64,000 nucleotides of DNA, taken from positions 682,001 through 746,000 of the forward strand of contig OZ244815.1 of NCBI GenBank assembly GCA_965220235.1. Reading direction: 5' to 3'. The notes beneath the pieces are model-generated. The model was not told where the DNA came from. It saw only the letters and a list, made by a program, of their open reading frames with translations, and made no database searches. The DNA comes from Bin55 sp965220235. Its GTDB lineage: Bacteria > Pseudomonadota > Gammaproteobacteria > Pseudomonadales > Azotimanducaceae. Both the position numbers and the translations under genes were made by a program. Positions 18,333 to 27,648 of this stretch are shown here, piece after piece; the first letter of the stretch is position 1, and every line of letters starts with the position of its first letter.

Positions 18333-18398
18333 CTCAGTCGGTAGAGCAGTGGACTGAAAATCCTCGTGTCGGCAGTTCAATTCTGCCCCTGGCCACCA
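18323..18398 (+). tRNA. tRNA-Phe (anticodon GAA)
   Basis: A complete 76-nt cloverleaf with encoded CCA. Acceptor arms GGCCAGG (18323-18329) and CCTGGCC (18388-18394) pair fully; D stem GCTC/GAGC; anticodon loop CTGAAAA with GAA at 18356-18358; T arm GGCAG-TTCAATT-CTGCC. The anticodon stem GTGGA/TCCTC has one U-U mismatch (positions 28 and 42), which is unusual for tRNA-Phe. The 5' end overlaps the thpR stop codon, so its promoter must be inside or upstream of thpR unless it is processed from the dsbD-aroQ-thpR transcript. Confidence 0.95.
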
Positions 18399-18500
18399 TT
18401 TCAGCAATCAGCATCTCAACTTAAGACGTAGCTGAGAGTGGGTAACGACGCAGAAGATTTGTTTCTAGCGGCGACAACGATACTCGGAGATTCTGTCTAG

Positions 18501-19658
18501 CTAGAGCGATTCGAATTCAGAATATGCTCTTGTATCGCGGGCTGTAGTCACGCCGGTCGGCGTTTGAATTGAAATAGCCCACTCGTAACTGTGATCGTCA
18601 AAAATGATTGGTTGCGAGACCCGACCTGTGAATCCTCGTTTCACGAATGAACCGCATCCGCGGCTGAATTCGAATCCTGTTGCATACGCGACCTCATACT
18701 CACCTTGCGGGAGACCATTGATCGTTCGATTTGAACGAGCGCTAACTAAAAACGAGACGATCACGCTTCGACCTGGCCGAAGGAGCTTCACATATGCATC
18801 TTGAGGCGCTAAATTGTGAACCTGTAACAACATAAATCGGTCGCGGGAGAGATTACCGCGCACCAATTCATTTGCTTCGACGGGAGCACCTTGATTCGCG
18901 CGACAATACTCCTCCCGCGCTTGTTTACCGTTTCCTGGAGAATAGTCAGATTTGACGATCCACCCTGTGTTTCGGACTTGTGGGATGCCGATTAGCCACT
19001 CAATTTCAACTCGGTTTGATTGCGTTCGACCCAACAAAAACGCCTCTTCCCACTGTCTGAGTTCGGCAACCTGAGGTGCGTCAGGACGATTAGACTGGAA
19101 TACCTTCGCGCGCTCGGATGTGACGTAAATTCGATTCTCGTTGCGACTGAGCCGACTGAATGCGAAGCGACGAACACCAGCGTCTCGAACCCCTTGCTTA
19201 GCCGTGGGTGTAAGTTCGTTCGAGATGCGTTGAGTGGCGTCTGCCAGAGACGTTCGATTTAGACATAGATTCCGGTAGCGCGTTACGTTTTGGTTGTAGT
19301 CATGAATCTCCCAATATTCACTCTGATCGACTTCTTTTGCTTCTCCTGACAATCGAAGGACTTCGTTCTTGCACCATCGAAGCTCCTCGACTGACAAAGA
19401 CTCACTGTCAGGTTGAGGAACCTGTTGATTAGATTGTCCGGGCGTGGATTTCGTGACAATGAATACAAGCAAAAGCAACCAGATCCAAGGAAACGAAAAC
19501 CTCCCATGGCGTGTACGTGGATGTTGGTTCTTGGCACCCGCGTGAAAAGGAAGAACTCGGCTCACGGACACGACATCGACAGTCGAATGGCTCAATTTAA
19601 ACCAGAAGCTATGTACTGGCTGGTTCAGGAAACTGTCGTGCAAAAGCGCTCGTGACAC
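18501..19658 (-). CDS. Exported protein of unknown function
   Basis: A frame of up to 385 residues with no recognised family. A hydrophobic stretch (PWIWLLLLVFIVTKSTPG) at about residues 56-74 looks like a signal or anchor, which suggests that the GTG at 19658 is too early; in-frame GTGs at 19571 and 19565 would place this segment near a normal N-terminus and remove the 50-nt overlap with the upstream SDR gene. Downstream, a polar region (about 80-190) is followed by a part rich in beta-type sequence (IEWLIGIPQVRNTGWIV and GEYEVAYATGFEF). Two Cys in the last 160 residues could pair. It is probably envelope-located. Confidence 0.6.
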   Translation of the reverse strand: MSRALLHDSFLNQPVHSFWFKLSHSTVDVVSVSRVLPFHAGAKNQHPRTRHGRFSFPWIWLLLLVFIVTKSTPGQSNQQVPQPDSESLSVEELRWCKNEVLRLSGEAKEVDQSEYWEIHDYNQNVTRYRNLCLNRTSLADATQRISNELTPTAKQGVRDAGVRRFAFSRLSRNENRIYVTSERAKVFQSNRPDAPQVAELRQWEEAFLLGRTQSNRVEIEWLIGIPQVRNTGWIVKSDYSPGNGKQAREEYCRANQGAPVEANELVRGNLSRDRFMLLQVHNLAPQDAYVKLLRPGRSVIVSFLVSARSNRTINGLPQGEYEVAYATGFEFSRGCGSFVKRGFTGRVSQPIIFDDHSYEWAISIQTPTGVTTARDTRAYSEFESL

Positions 19659-20427
19659 GATCGAATCGATTCTTGATCATGTCCGGTGTTTCCTTGCCGT
19701 CGCAAAAGATGTGCAATTCGTTCTCGTGTATGGCGCGCAGAACTAACTCGCCGACGTATTTCGGTTCGAGTGCGAATTTGTGAAGAGGGTTCTTCTTCTT
19801 TCGTTCAGCAATGGCTTCATGGTCGTCGTCATCGAGGACCGGATAGAAAATCGATGTGTCAACGATAAAAGGACAGAGCACCGATACACCGATTCGATGT
19901 GGCTTTAGGTCTTCGCTCATACATTCAGATATTGCGACTACCGCGTGCTTCGTGGCGCAGTACGCGGCTGAACCGCGACCTGTAATCATTCCCATGATGC
20001 TCGCTGTATTCACGATATGGCCTTCAAGTCCGCGCTCGATAAGTCGATTCGAAATCTCTCGACCGCCGCGTATGACACCCCACAGGTTGACATTGAGGAT
20101 GCGTTCCCAAGCATCTTCGTCAAAGGTTTGAAATGGACCTCCTAAACCTATACCCGCATTGTTACAGCAAATCTGAATGGGACCTAGTTTCTCCTCGATT
20201 TGATCCAACGTACGCGCGATCGCGTCAGTATCAACTACATCGCATCGTATAGCCACCACATCGTCGCTAATTTCCCTTAGCTGTGGCTCCACGCGGCGAA
20301 GACGATCCTCGCGAATATCCGCGATTGCGACCTTGATCCCACCTTCCAGGAATGCTTGAGCCATGCCCAAACCGATTCCGTTCGCGCCTCCGGTCACGAA
20401 TGCGACCTTTCCGACTGTCTCTTCCAC
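19609..20427 (-). CDS. Short-chain dehydrogenase/reductase
   Basis: A 272-residue classical SDR. NAD(P)-binding TGGANGIGLGMA at about 11-22, ADIRED for the adenine ribose, NNAGIG at 90-95, catalytic Ser in NTASIMG and YCATK. The Asp after the second beta strand (IADIRED) suggests NAD preference. The substrate is unknown. The start is a GTG at 20427 with MEETVGKVAFVTG; it is divergent from the large outer-membrane gene at 20519. Confidence 0.87.
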   Translation of the reverse strand: MEETVGKVAFVTGGANGIGLGMAQAFLEGGIKVAIADIREDRLRRVEPQLREISDDVVAIRCDVVDTDAIARTLDQIEEKLGPIQICCNNAGIGLGGPFQTFDEDAWERILNVNLWGVIRGGREISNRLIERGLEGHIVNTASIMGMITGRGSAAYCATKHAVVAISECMSEDLKPHRIGVSVLCPFIVDTSIFYPVLDDDDHEAIAERKKKNPLHKFALEPKYVGELVLRAIHENELHIFCDGKETPDMIKNRFDRVTSAFARQFPEPAST

Positions 20428-20518
20428 CGAATTGAACCTCAGGAATGAACCAATGGATTATCCCCTCGAATTTGAGAAGTAATGGATAATTCCATACCTA
20501 TCTTTATTCCCTCTGAGC

Positions 20519-23314
20519 GTGTGTAGCCGACGCAGATATTTCTCTTTCGCAGTACTCGCGACACTTACATTTTTCGCACACACGCTCCTGGCGAACGAAA
20601 CACCAACATCGTCTGACGACGACCCATTTAGTGGGTTAGTGCTTGGTCAAAAAGACCGCGCGGCTCGTAGTGCGGCGATGCGTGACATGCGTTCGCCACC
20701 GTCGGTTGCTCAGCCAGTGGTATCTGCGGCAGAGGTGCGTCCCGCATCCGGTCCGAGTTTATTTACCTTGACGAGAGAAGCCACGCTTTCTTCGCGTCCG
20801 ACGGCTGCTTCTGACAATGTGGATGCGACTTCACGTTTACGTAGTCTCCCGCTCACAGACATCCAAACGAACGAATCCGGATCTGATGGCGAAGTAACGC
20901 ATTCAGGATCGGGGCGTGTAATTGATATTCCTCCTCAAATGAACTTGGTGGAACTGAATGGCGTAGACATCGTGATTGATGGTCACCTCGACGAAGATGC
21001 ATGGACACGAGTGGACGGTTTCGAAAACATGATTGTTGTTTCGCCGGATACGCTCGTTACGCCCGAGTTTCGTACATTTGTTCGGATTTTCTATACCCAG
21101 CGTGGACTCTACGTGTCGGCGGATATGGAGCAACCGTCCGATACGTTGGTGCAGCGTTTATCTGCTCGTGACCAAGACCTAAACCGAGACGGCTTCGGGA
21201 TCACTCTCGATACTTCCGGCAAGGGCATGTTCGGGTTCTGGTTTGCGGTCAACCTCGGCGGTTCGAAGGAAGACGGTAAGGTATTACCAGAACGGAATTT
21301 CAGCAGAGAATGGGATGGTGCGTGGCACGGCGCGACGGCGGTGACCGCTAGTGGCTGGGCTGCGGAGATCTTTATCCCGTGGTCAATTCTGGCCATGCCG
21401 CCCGGTGGCGGTGAACGCAACATGAGCTTCTACGTTAATCGTCAAGTTGCGATTCGCAATGAACGTTACGGTTGGCCAGCGTTACCTTTCACTCAAGCTC
21501 GTTTCATGTCAGCGATGCAACCTATGGCCATGGAGGACGTGAATCCAAAACAACAGTGGGAGCTCTTTCCGTACGCAACGACGAGTGCTGATGGAATCTA
21601 CGATGAAATGGACCGAAAGGTTGGCTTGAATTTCTCGTGGCGACCGGCACCGAATCTGCAGGTAACCGGTGCAGCGAATCCTGATTTCGGTGCGGTGGAG
21701 TCGGACGATGTCGTTGTCAATCTCACCGCTTACGAGACGTTCTTCCCAGAGAAACGACTGTTCTTCCTTGAAGGATCAGAGGTATTTGAGACAACACCTC
21801 GTGGCACACCCTTTCGTGGAAGTTCACAAGGCGGGGGTGCTCGAGTAGCTCCATCAACCTACACGATGGAACCTACGACGTTACTAAATACGAGACGTAT
21901 TGGCGGATCGGCGAAGCATCTGGATTATGACCGCGACGTGATAGACGTGCCTGGTCCCGAGCTAAGCAAACCTACTGATCTCCTAGGCGCTGTTAAAGTA
22001 GTAGGGCAAGCCAGCGCATTTCGTTTTGGCTTGCTGGGTGCAGTCGAGGACGACGTCGCGTTGCGCGGCACCATAGAGCACACGGATGACGAAGAGACTC
22101 TTAAGGGAGAGGACGTCATCGTATCGTCATCAGGTCGCGATTTTGGCGTGGCACGCGTACTGTGGGAGCGTCAATCAGGGACTGGTCGTCAAGCGCACGG
22201 TTTCATCACGACACTTGCAGATACGCCTGAATATAGTGCCGTAGTCAATGGTCTTGACTCCCATTTCCTGACACAGAATGGTAAGTGGAGTATTGATTCC
22301 CAGCTGATCAATTCACAAAAAGACTCAGAGTCTGGGTACGGCGGGTTTGCTGACATCCGTTTCACGCCTAAGCAAGGGATTTTTCACAGGCTCTCGTTAG
22401 ATTTTCTCGACGACACCTTGGATGTCCGTGACCTTGGTTTCTTACGACGGAACGATTTGCGCGGTTTTCGTTACGCAAGATTTCACAACACCTCACGTGA
22501 CTTGCCTGAATTTCTGCGGTCACGATCGATTGGACTTTTCTTGTCGAGTCAAGCGAATTCGGACGGTGAATTGATTCGATCCTATATTGGCTCTGGGATC
22601 GGGTTCTACTTCGCTAATCAGTCTGCGCTGAACGTACAACTGTCATATCGACCGGAAATAGTCGATGATCGAAGTAGCTTCGGAAATGGCAGTTTCGAGG
22701 TCGAACCTACTAAGTTCATCACGATCACCTACGGTACCGATACTGCTAAAAAGTTCTCTTACTCTGTTCAAACTGGCCTTATGGACGATGAACTAGGTGA
22801 TCCAGCATATATTGGTGATATTGGATTTACGTATAGTCCCATCTCCCGTTTGCGGCTCGATTATGACTTGAGATTTCGCGATAGTAAAGGTTGGTTACTT
22901 CATAGGGGTGATGGGGACTTCACGCGCTTCTATAGTGAACAGTTATCTCATCTATTTGGTTTTGATTTCTTCATATCGGCACGACAGCAGTTCCGAGCCA
23001 CTTTACAGTGGACTGGAATCAACGCTACGGAACGAGACTTTTGGCGAGTCCCTGAGGAACTCGGCAAGCTCGTATCAATAACGCGTGATGAACTGAGCGC
23101 TGACTCGAAAGATTTCACGATTTCACGTTTGACAGCACAGGTCCGATATCGATGGGAGATTGCGCCGCTATCGGATCTATTCGTGGTCTACACACGAGGA
23201 AGCAATGTGCCGAGTCTCGGACATGCGGAATTTGATCGTCTCTTTCGAGAAGCACTACGTAACCCGATTGTCGACGTCATCGTGTTGAAGTTAAGGTACC
23301 GGTTCGGATCCTAA
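20519..23314 (+). CDS. CBM9-like / DUF5916 outer-membrane beta-barrel protein
   Basis: A 931-residue exported protein. Signal peptide at residues 1-25 (FAVLATLTFFAHTLLA). After a low-complexity linker, residues about 140-305 form a carbohydrate-binding family 9-like domain (IDGHLDEDAWTRVDGF, WAAEIFIPWSIL). The rest, about 340-931, is a DUF5916 region with alternating aromatic/polar strands (PFGxxRxxGG-type segments, final LKLRYRFGS), predicted to be a barrel in the outer membrane. The family is widespread but functionally uncharacterised; a role in glycan or peptide handling is only suggested. GTG start. It converges on the PanE-like gene with a 14-nt gap. Confidence 0.8.
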   Translation: MCSRRRYFSFAVLATLTFFAHTLLANETPTSSDDDPFSGLVLGQKDRAARSAAMRDMRSPPSVAQPVVSAAEVRPASGPSLFTLTREATLSSRPTAASDNVDATSRLRSLPLTDIQTNESGSDGEVTHSGSGRVIDIPPQMNLVELNGVDIVIDGHLDEDAWTRVDGFENMIVVSPDTLVTPEFRTFVRIFYTQRGLYVSADMEQPSDTLVQRLSARDQDLNRDGFGITLDTSGKGMFGFWFAVNLGGSKEDGKVLPERNFSREWDGAWHGATAVTASGWAAEIFIPWSILAMPPGGGERNMSFYVNRQVAIRNERYGWPALPFTQARFMSAMQPMAMEDVNPKQQWELFPYATTSADGIYDEMDRKVGLNFSWRPAPNLQVTGAANPDFGAVESDDVVVNLTAYETFFPEKRLFFLEGSEVFETTPRGTPFRGSSQGGGARVAPSTYTMEPTTLLNTRRIGGSAKHLDYDRDVIDVPGPELSKPTDLLGAVKVVGQASAFRFGLLGAVEDDVALRGTIEHTDDEETLKGEDVIVSSSGRDFGVARVLWERQSGTGRQAHGFITTLADTPEYSAVVNGLDSHFLTQNGKWSIDSQLINSQKDSESGYGGFADIRFTPKQGIFHRLSLDFLDDTLDVRDLGFLRRNDLRGFRYARFHNTSRDLPEFLRSRSIGLFLSSQANSDGELIRSYIGSGIGFYFANQSALNVQLSYRPEIVDDRSSFGNGSFEVEPTKFITITYGTDTAKKFSYSVQTGLMDDELGDPAYIGDIGFTYSPISRLRLDYDLRFRDSKGWLLHRGDGDFTRFYSEQLSHLFGFDFFISARQQFRATLQWTGINATERDFWRVPEELGKLVSITRDELSADSKDFTISRLTAQVRYRWEIAPLSDLFVVYTRGSNVPSLGHAEFDRLFREALRNPIVDVIVLKLRYRFGS

Positions 23315-23328
23315 CAACAACAGGAGCG

Positions 23329-24303
23329 CTATCGCGAGTCGTGCGCCTGAGACACCAACTTACGTAATGAATCGGTCGTTAAGGAGCGGGGTTTTATCTC
23401 GCCACGTATGAGTCGGATACCAATATTCTGGACGGCGGCATTGACAGGTGTCGGAATTCCGTGCAATCGACCAAGCTGCACAATTTCGCCATTCATGTAG
23501 TCCGCTTCGATATCACCAGTGTCGCGTAACAGGCTCTGAAGCGTCGAACTACCGTGACGTTGAAACCCGTCTACCGGCCCGCCTCTAATATCTCCGCGAT
23601 TCGCTCGCGCCGACCTATAGTCAGCATATTCGATTCCCGCAGCATCGCAACAGCTTCGCGCTTCCGCTTGCATTTCCCGAATCGTGTCGTCAGGACGTTC
23701 TGCACACGCCGCATCTAAGGCGTTGGTTAGATTCACCATAAGTTTCGCGTATTTTTGCGCCATGATGTTTGGATCTGGTCGAGACACAAATCCAGCCGCA
23801 TGAATTGCGGACGTAATTCGTTCAATCGTCTCGTCCACACCGCTCGGATAGCAACCAGCGTCGAGATTACCAGCGCGGTTTTCGGCGAAATTAACGACAA
23901 CCCCTGGCTTGAGGTGCTCGGCCGGGACCCAGACAACCATGCCGTAGACCCGCGAAAATCTTCGCAAAGCCATGCGCTCGCTCGCCACACCATTCTGACA
24001 ACAGACGATCGGCGTATCCGATGGTGCATTCAACTGTAGATCGCGCAATGCACCCTCTACGTGCTGAGTCTTCATGCACAGTATGACGACATCATTAGAT
24101 TGGATGCGAATCTCACGAGCGTGTGAAACCACGTCTATGGGTAGCGTTTTGTGGATCGTTGGGGAATGGAATTCCAATCCCGCAGCTTTTATAGCCTTGA
24201 AATGTTCGCCGCGCGCGACCAACAGTACCTGCTCGTCATTGAGATGTAGCCGAGCGCCAATGGAGCCACCAATTCCACCGGCTCCATAGATGATGAATCT
24301 CAT
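23329..24303 (-). CDS. 2-dehydropantoate 2-reductase family (ApbA/PanE)
   Basis: A 324-residue NADPH-dependent ketopantoate reductase-type protein. GAGGIGGSIGARL at 7-19 binds the nucleotide; CCQNGV and the catalytic Lys in QKYAKLMVNLTNAL are present, as is the late acidic/Asn region. PanE makes pantoate for coenzyme A, but many paralogues act on other 2-keto acids. It lies 34 nt downstream of a GH4 glycosidase in the same minus-strand run, so a catabolic paralogue is at least as likely as the biosynthetic enzyme. Confidence 0.8.
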   Translation of the reverse strand: MRFIIYGAGGIGGSIGARLHLNDEQVLLVARGEHFKAIKAAGLEFHSPTIHKTLPIDVVSHAREIRIQSNDVVILCMKTQHVEGALRDLQLNAPSDTPIVCCQNGVASERMALRRFSRVYGMVVWVPAEHLKPGVVVNFAENRAGNLDAGCYPSGVDETIERITSAIHAAGFVSRPDPNIMAQKYAKLMVNLTNALDAACAERPDDTIREMQAEARSCCDAAGIEYADYRSARANRGDIRGGPVDGFQRHGSSTLQSLLRDTGDIEADYMNGEIVQLGRLHGIPTPVNAAVQNIGIRLIRGEIKPRSLTTDSLRKLVSQAHDSR

Positions 24304-24337
24304 GGTCGTGCTGATATCAATAAGCTAAATTGATCGA

Positions 24338-25831
24338 CTAGGCTTGCGCTGCTCTCATCTCTTCGATCGTTCGCACTTCGCGCCGCATTGCGCCGTTCGA
24401 TGTTGAATTGGACAAATCCGGGGAGTCTGCCAATCTGCGTTTCGCATCGGGAATCGCGCTTGCGTACTGAGGAAGCCATTCTTCTTGGGCGACTAGCATG
24501 GTATCGACCATGTGCCAAACCTCGGGAGGGTTGCATACGGCACCAACGAGAGGATCCAGCAAACAGGCTTGTTTAAGGAGCTCGACATCGCCGGTCAGCG
24601 CGGCATCTTTTGCCATCCGCTGAACCTGGATCGAGTTATTGCAGATCGCGGCGCATCCAAGTGGGAGGTCGCCGTACTGCGGAATTGACATACCGTTCCG
24701 ATCGACGTAGCCAGGGACTTCGACGACGCAGTCCATAGGCAAATTGGTCACGGTATGTTGATTGCGTACGTTGAAGTGACCACGATACGTCCGCCCGGTC
24801 TCCATCGCTTCAACAATCCAAGAACCGTGCTCGTCACTTCTTGTTGCGGCGTCCAGCTTCCAAGGGTCTTCTTTAAGCCATCGTGGGAAGTCCTGCTCAA
24901 ACCAGTTGCGGTTTTCAGTGCAAACTCTTAGATACCCAGCTGATTCGCCATGAATCCAACGCTCCATTGAGGTCCACTGAGGTATCTCGTCGGGACGTTT
25001 TCGATACCACGGAACGTATTCCGACAGGTGTCCGTTCGATTCGGTGCTGAAGTATCCAAAGCGTCGGATCATGTCCATTCGAACTTTCTCGTTCGCGGCG
25101 ACTTCAGGAACTGCATCGAATAGTGGCAGTAACTGATTAGCCCATTCGACACCTTCGTGTACAACGTTCATATACCAAGTCTGGTGATTGATGCCTACTG
25201 CGGCAATGTCAACATCTTGCTTCGTGACAGGCTGGAAATCTGCATCGTCCTTTTTCTTGCCTTGATTGACGTGACTTTCAATCAATCCGGCTAGTAATCG
25301 GTGACCTCCTTGAACACCATGACACAATCCGATGGTTTCTACACCGGACTCGTCTAACGCAGCCCAGGTATTCATAGCCATCGGATTCGCGTAATTCAAG
25401 AGGACCGCGTCAGGGTTTGAGAACTGCTCAATCTGTTGACATAGTTCGACGATCATTGGCACTGTACGCTGCCCATACATCAAACCACCTGCACAGATCG
25501 TGTCACCCACACATTGATCTATGCCGTAGCGTAGCGGAATTTCGACGTCGGTTCTGAATGCTTCTAGACCACCGACTCGTGCTGTGTTAATGACATAGTT
25601 TGCGTCGCGCAGTGCGGTCTCGCGATCCTCGGTGGCGACGATAGTGGCGGGTAGCGTATTCGCCTCGATGTCACGACGACAAAGGCGTACGACCATATCA
25701 AGATTCGACGCGCTGATGTCTTGGAATCGAAATTCCGCGTCTCTGAATTCTGGAACCATCAGAAAGTCGTGCAGCAAGCGCCGCGTGAACCCGATGCTTC
25801 CTGCTCCGACAATCGTGATTTTCAAACTCAT
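24338..25831 (-). CDS. GH4 family glycosidase (NAD-dependent alpha-glucosidase/galactosidase type)
   Basis: A 497-residue glycoside hydrolase of family 4, which cleaves glycosides by an NAD- and Mn-dependent oxidation-elimination route. GAGSIGFTRRLL binds NAD; LNYANPMAMNTWA, the metal-binding Cys/His in GLCHGVQG, and the His in GINHQTWY are intact. The C-terminal IQVQRMAKDAALTGDVELLKQACLLDP fits the family dimer region. The sugar cannot be fixed; MelA and AglA act on different alpha-glycosides. Its ATG overlaps the stop of the PhyH gene by four bases (ATGA), so a glycosidase and an oxygenase are translationally coupled. Confidence 0.88.
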   Translation of the reverse strand: MSLKITIVGAGSIGFTRRLLHDFLMVPEFRDAEFRFQDISASNLDMVVRLCRRDIEANTLPATIVATEDRETALRDANYVINTARVGGLEAFRTDVEIPLRYGIDQCVGDTICAGGLMYGQRTVPMIVELCQQIEQFSNPDAVLLNYANPMAMNTWAALDESGVETIGLCHGVQGGHRLLAGLIESHVNQGKKKDDADFQPVTKQDVDIAAVGINHQTWYMNVVHEGVEWANQLLPLFDAVPEVAANEKVRMDMIRRFGYFSTESNGHLSEYVPWYRKRPDEIPQWTSMERWIHGESAGYLRVCTENRNWFEQDFPRWLKEDPWKLDAATRSDEHGSWIVEAMETGRTYRGHFNVRNQHTVTNLPMDCVVEVPGYVDRNGMSIPQYGDLPLGCAAICNNSIQVQRMAKDAALTGDVELLKQACLLDPLVGAVCNPPEVWHMVDTMLVAQEEWLPQYASAIPDAKRRLADSPDLSNSTSNGAMRREVRTIEEMRAAQA

Positions 25832-26682
25832 GAATTCGACTCCAGTCTGAATTGGTCGATAAATTCGCCAGCGTCCTTACGTCTTCTGTATTCCCATTCC
25901 CAGGGCGATTCACGAAGGCGATTGGGACCATTGCGAATGTCGATTCCCATATCGGCTTGCTGCGGATAGTGACTATAGATCATCACGCGACGAGGATTGG
26001 GGGTGGGATTCGGTTCGGATGTATGGACGAGCTTTGCGTGAAAGAACATCACGGATCCAGCAGGTGCATCTAAAAATGTTCCCGTGCTGAGATCAACGGA
26101 TCCTTGAGGTACTTCAAGTCCATTCCGCACTCTGTCGTGCTCAATGTGTTGGTGGTGCGTACCAGGAAACACCCGAATCGCTCCGTTGCCTGGATGACAA
26201 TCATCAAGCGTGATGGCTGATGAGATGATGTTATCTGGGTAGCCGTTGTATTTGTAGTACGCCCAATCGTTATGTACTGGAAACCTGTCGTCGTCGACCG
26301 GTACCTTGAACTTCTCCAAGGCTCGCACCGGTTGCTTGTAGTTGAGTTTTTCCTCCATGAGGACAGGTTGATCACCCATGAGCTCGGACATCGGTGCGAG
26401 CAACCGATCGTCCTCAGATACTTTCGAGAGGACAAGCGAGAGATCATTGATGGGTTGAATCTTGCGAACGATAAGTCCGCCGCTTTGTCGTTCACGAATG
26501 TCTAATCTGCGGCTTTGACGTTGATTACAAATAGACGAATTTATGATCAATTCAAGAATGAAGTCTGCGTCAACCTGCATGCGCGAAACTTCATCAGCGG
26601 TGAACACACTTGGTAATACGAGAAAGCCGTTGTCGTCCCAGAACGACCGTTGTTTCGGTGTTAGACCGTTGGAAGTCGCCAT
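25828..26682 (-). CDS. Phytanoyl-CoA dioxygenase (PhyH) family protein
   Basis: A 284-residue Fe(II)/2-oxoglutarate oxygenase. The metal triad is H137-N-D139 (HNDWAY) and H220 (KLVHTSEPN), with R231 close behind; GNGAIRVFPGTH is the PhyH core. It is only distantly like the PhyH at 219-1010. The substrate is unknown. The 4-nt overlap with the downstream GH4 gene, and the alpha/beta hydrolase 78 nt upstream, suggest a unit acting on a glycosylated or acylated compound (inference). Confidence 0.87.
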   Translation of the reverse strand: MATSNGLTPKQRSFWDDNGFLVLPSVFTADEVSRMQVDADFILELIINSSICNQRQSRRLDIRERQSGGLIVRKIQPINDLSLVLSKVSEDDRLLAPMSELMGDQPVLMEEKLNYKQPVRALEKFKVPVDDDRFPVHNDWAYYKYNGYPDNIISSAITLDDCHPGNGAIRVFPGTHHQHIEHDRVRNGLEVPQGSVDLSTGTFLDAPAGSVMFFHAKLVHTSEPNPTPNPRRVMIYSHYPQQADMGIDIRNGPNRLRESPWEWEYRRRKDAGEFIDQFRLESNS

Positions 26683-26760
26683 ACGAGAGGGCCGGAAGTT
26701 AGCATCTATTTGCCTGATAGGACCGTAAACCTTAGACCATCGCTTCGGCCAACGAGCGTC

Positions 26761-27612
26761 TTAGTTTGAGCTGAGTTGAGATGTGAGGAACGCAAGAATC
26801 TCGCTCCTAGCGCGTGCCTGATCTGCTGGATCTCTGAAGCCGTGACCAGCACCTTCGAACACGCTTAATTTACTCTTCACGCCTACGCTGGCGAGGGCCT
26901 CGTGCATCCGCGTGCTGTTTTGTAATGGAACGAGCTCGTCCGCTGTACCGTGCAGGAAGAGGATCGGTGGATCCTCGGAGTCAGCAAAGTTGATAGGAGA
27001 TACGGATGTGGCTAATGAAGGTTCAAAGTCGAGGGCTGGAAAACGTTCGCTAGGTCCCACGATGTTCTCAAGGTCGACGGGCGGGAAATAGGCAATTCCC
27101 GCGGTGACATGATTCGGGGTATTCGTAACCGAATCGTTGCCCTCGGTCGGTGACCCGTCATCAGAATCAAGCGCGATCATCAAGGTCAAGTGACCACCCG
27201 AGCTAAACCCCATTACAGCCATGCGCGTAGCGTCGATTCCGTAATCCTCAGCGTGGTACCGAACATGCCGTACAGCATGTTGCACGTCAGCTACTGCATC
27301 GGGGACCTTGAAATCAGGTGCGCTACGGTGACGAATTGGGACGAGAGTGTAACCAGCGTCCAGGAGAAACCCGAATCGTTCCATAACTCGATCGATTGGT
27401 TGCTTACCACTGAACCAACCACCGCTTGACATGAGTAAAACGGCAGCGCCATTTGGGTCTGATGCGGGAACGACGTCATATGTAACTTCGAGCCCATCTC
27501 GCTCGACGTAAACGATGTCCTCTTGGACACCGTCACTGCCAAAAATCGTTGTAGCAACGACAACGGTTAGTGCGAGTACGGAGCGGATGCAGGTTATTGA
27601 ACGTCGATTCAT
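26761..27612 (-). CDS. Secreted alpha/beta hydrolase (BD-FAE / esterase-lipase type)
   Basis: A 283-residue paralogue of the hydrolase at 1097-1966. A signal peptide covers about residues 1-26 (SVLALTVVVATTIFGS). The nucleophile is S137 in GFSSG, with D225 in HGTADELVP and H257 in GAGHGF completing the triad; the SGGW oxyanion segment is at 63-66. Shared segments such as VADVxxAVRHxR run through both proteins. It lies 36 nt after the thiolase gene and 78 nt before the PhyH gene on the same strand, so co-transcription is likely. Substrate unknown. Confidence 0.87.
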   Translation of the reverse strand: MNRRSITCIRSVLALTVVVATTIFGSDGVQEDIVYVERDGLEVTYDVVPASDPNGAAVLLMSSGGWFSGKQPIDRVMERFGFLLDAGYTLVPIRHRSAPDFKVPDAVADVQHAVRHVRYHAEDYGIDATRMAVMGFSSGGHLTLMIALDSDDGSPTEGNDSVTNTPNHVTAGIAYFPPVDLENIVGPSERFPALDFEPSLATSVSPINFADSEDPPILFLHGTADELVPLQNSTRMHEALASVGVKSKLSVFEGAGHGFRDPADQARARSEILAFLTSQLSSN

Positions 27613-27648
27613 TGGAAGATCCTTGATTAGAGCGTTGTCGCTTCGTCG

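Noticed and set aside
20519..23314. TonB-dependent receptor for the 931-residue outer-membrane protein
   Set aside because: No plug domain or TonB box; the CBM9-like domain followed by a barrel fits DUF5916 better.
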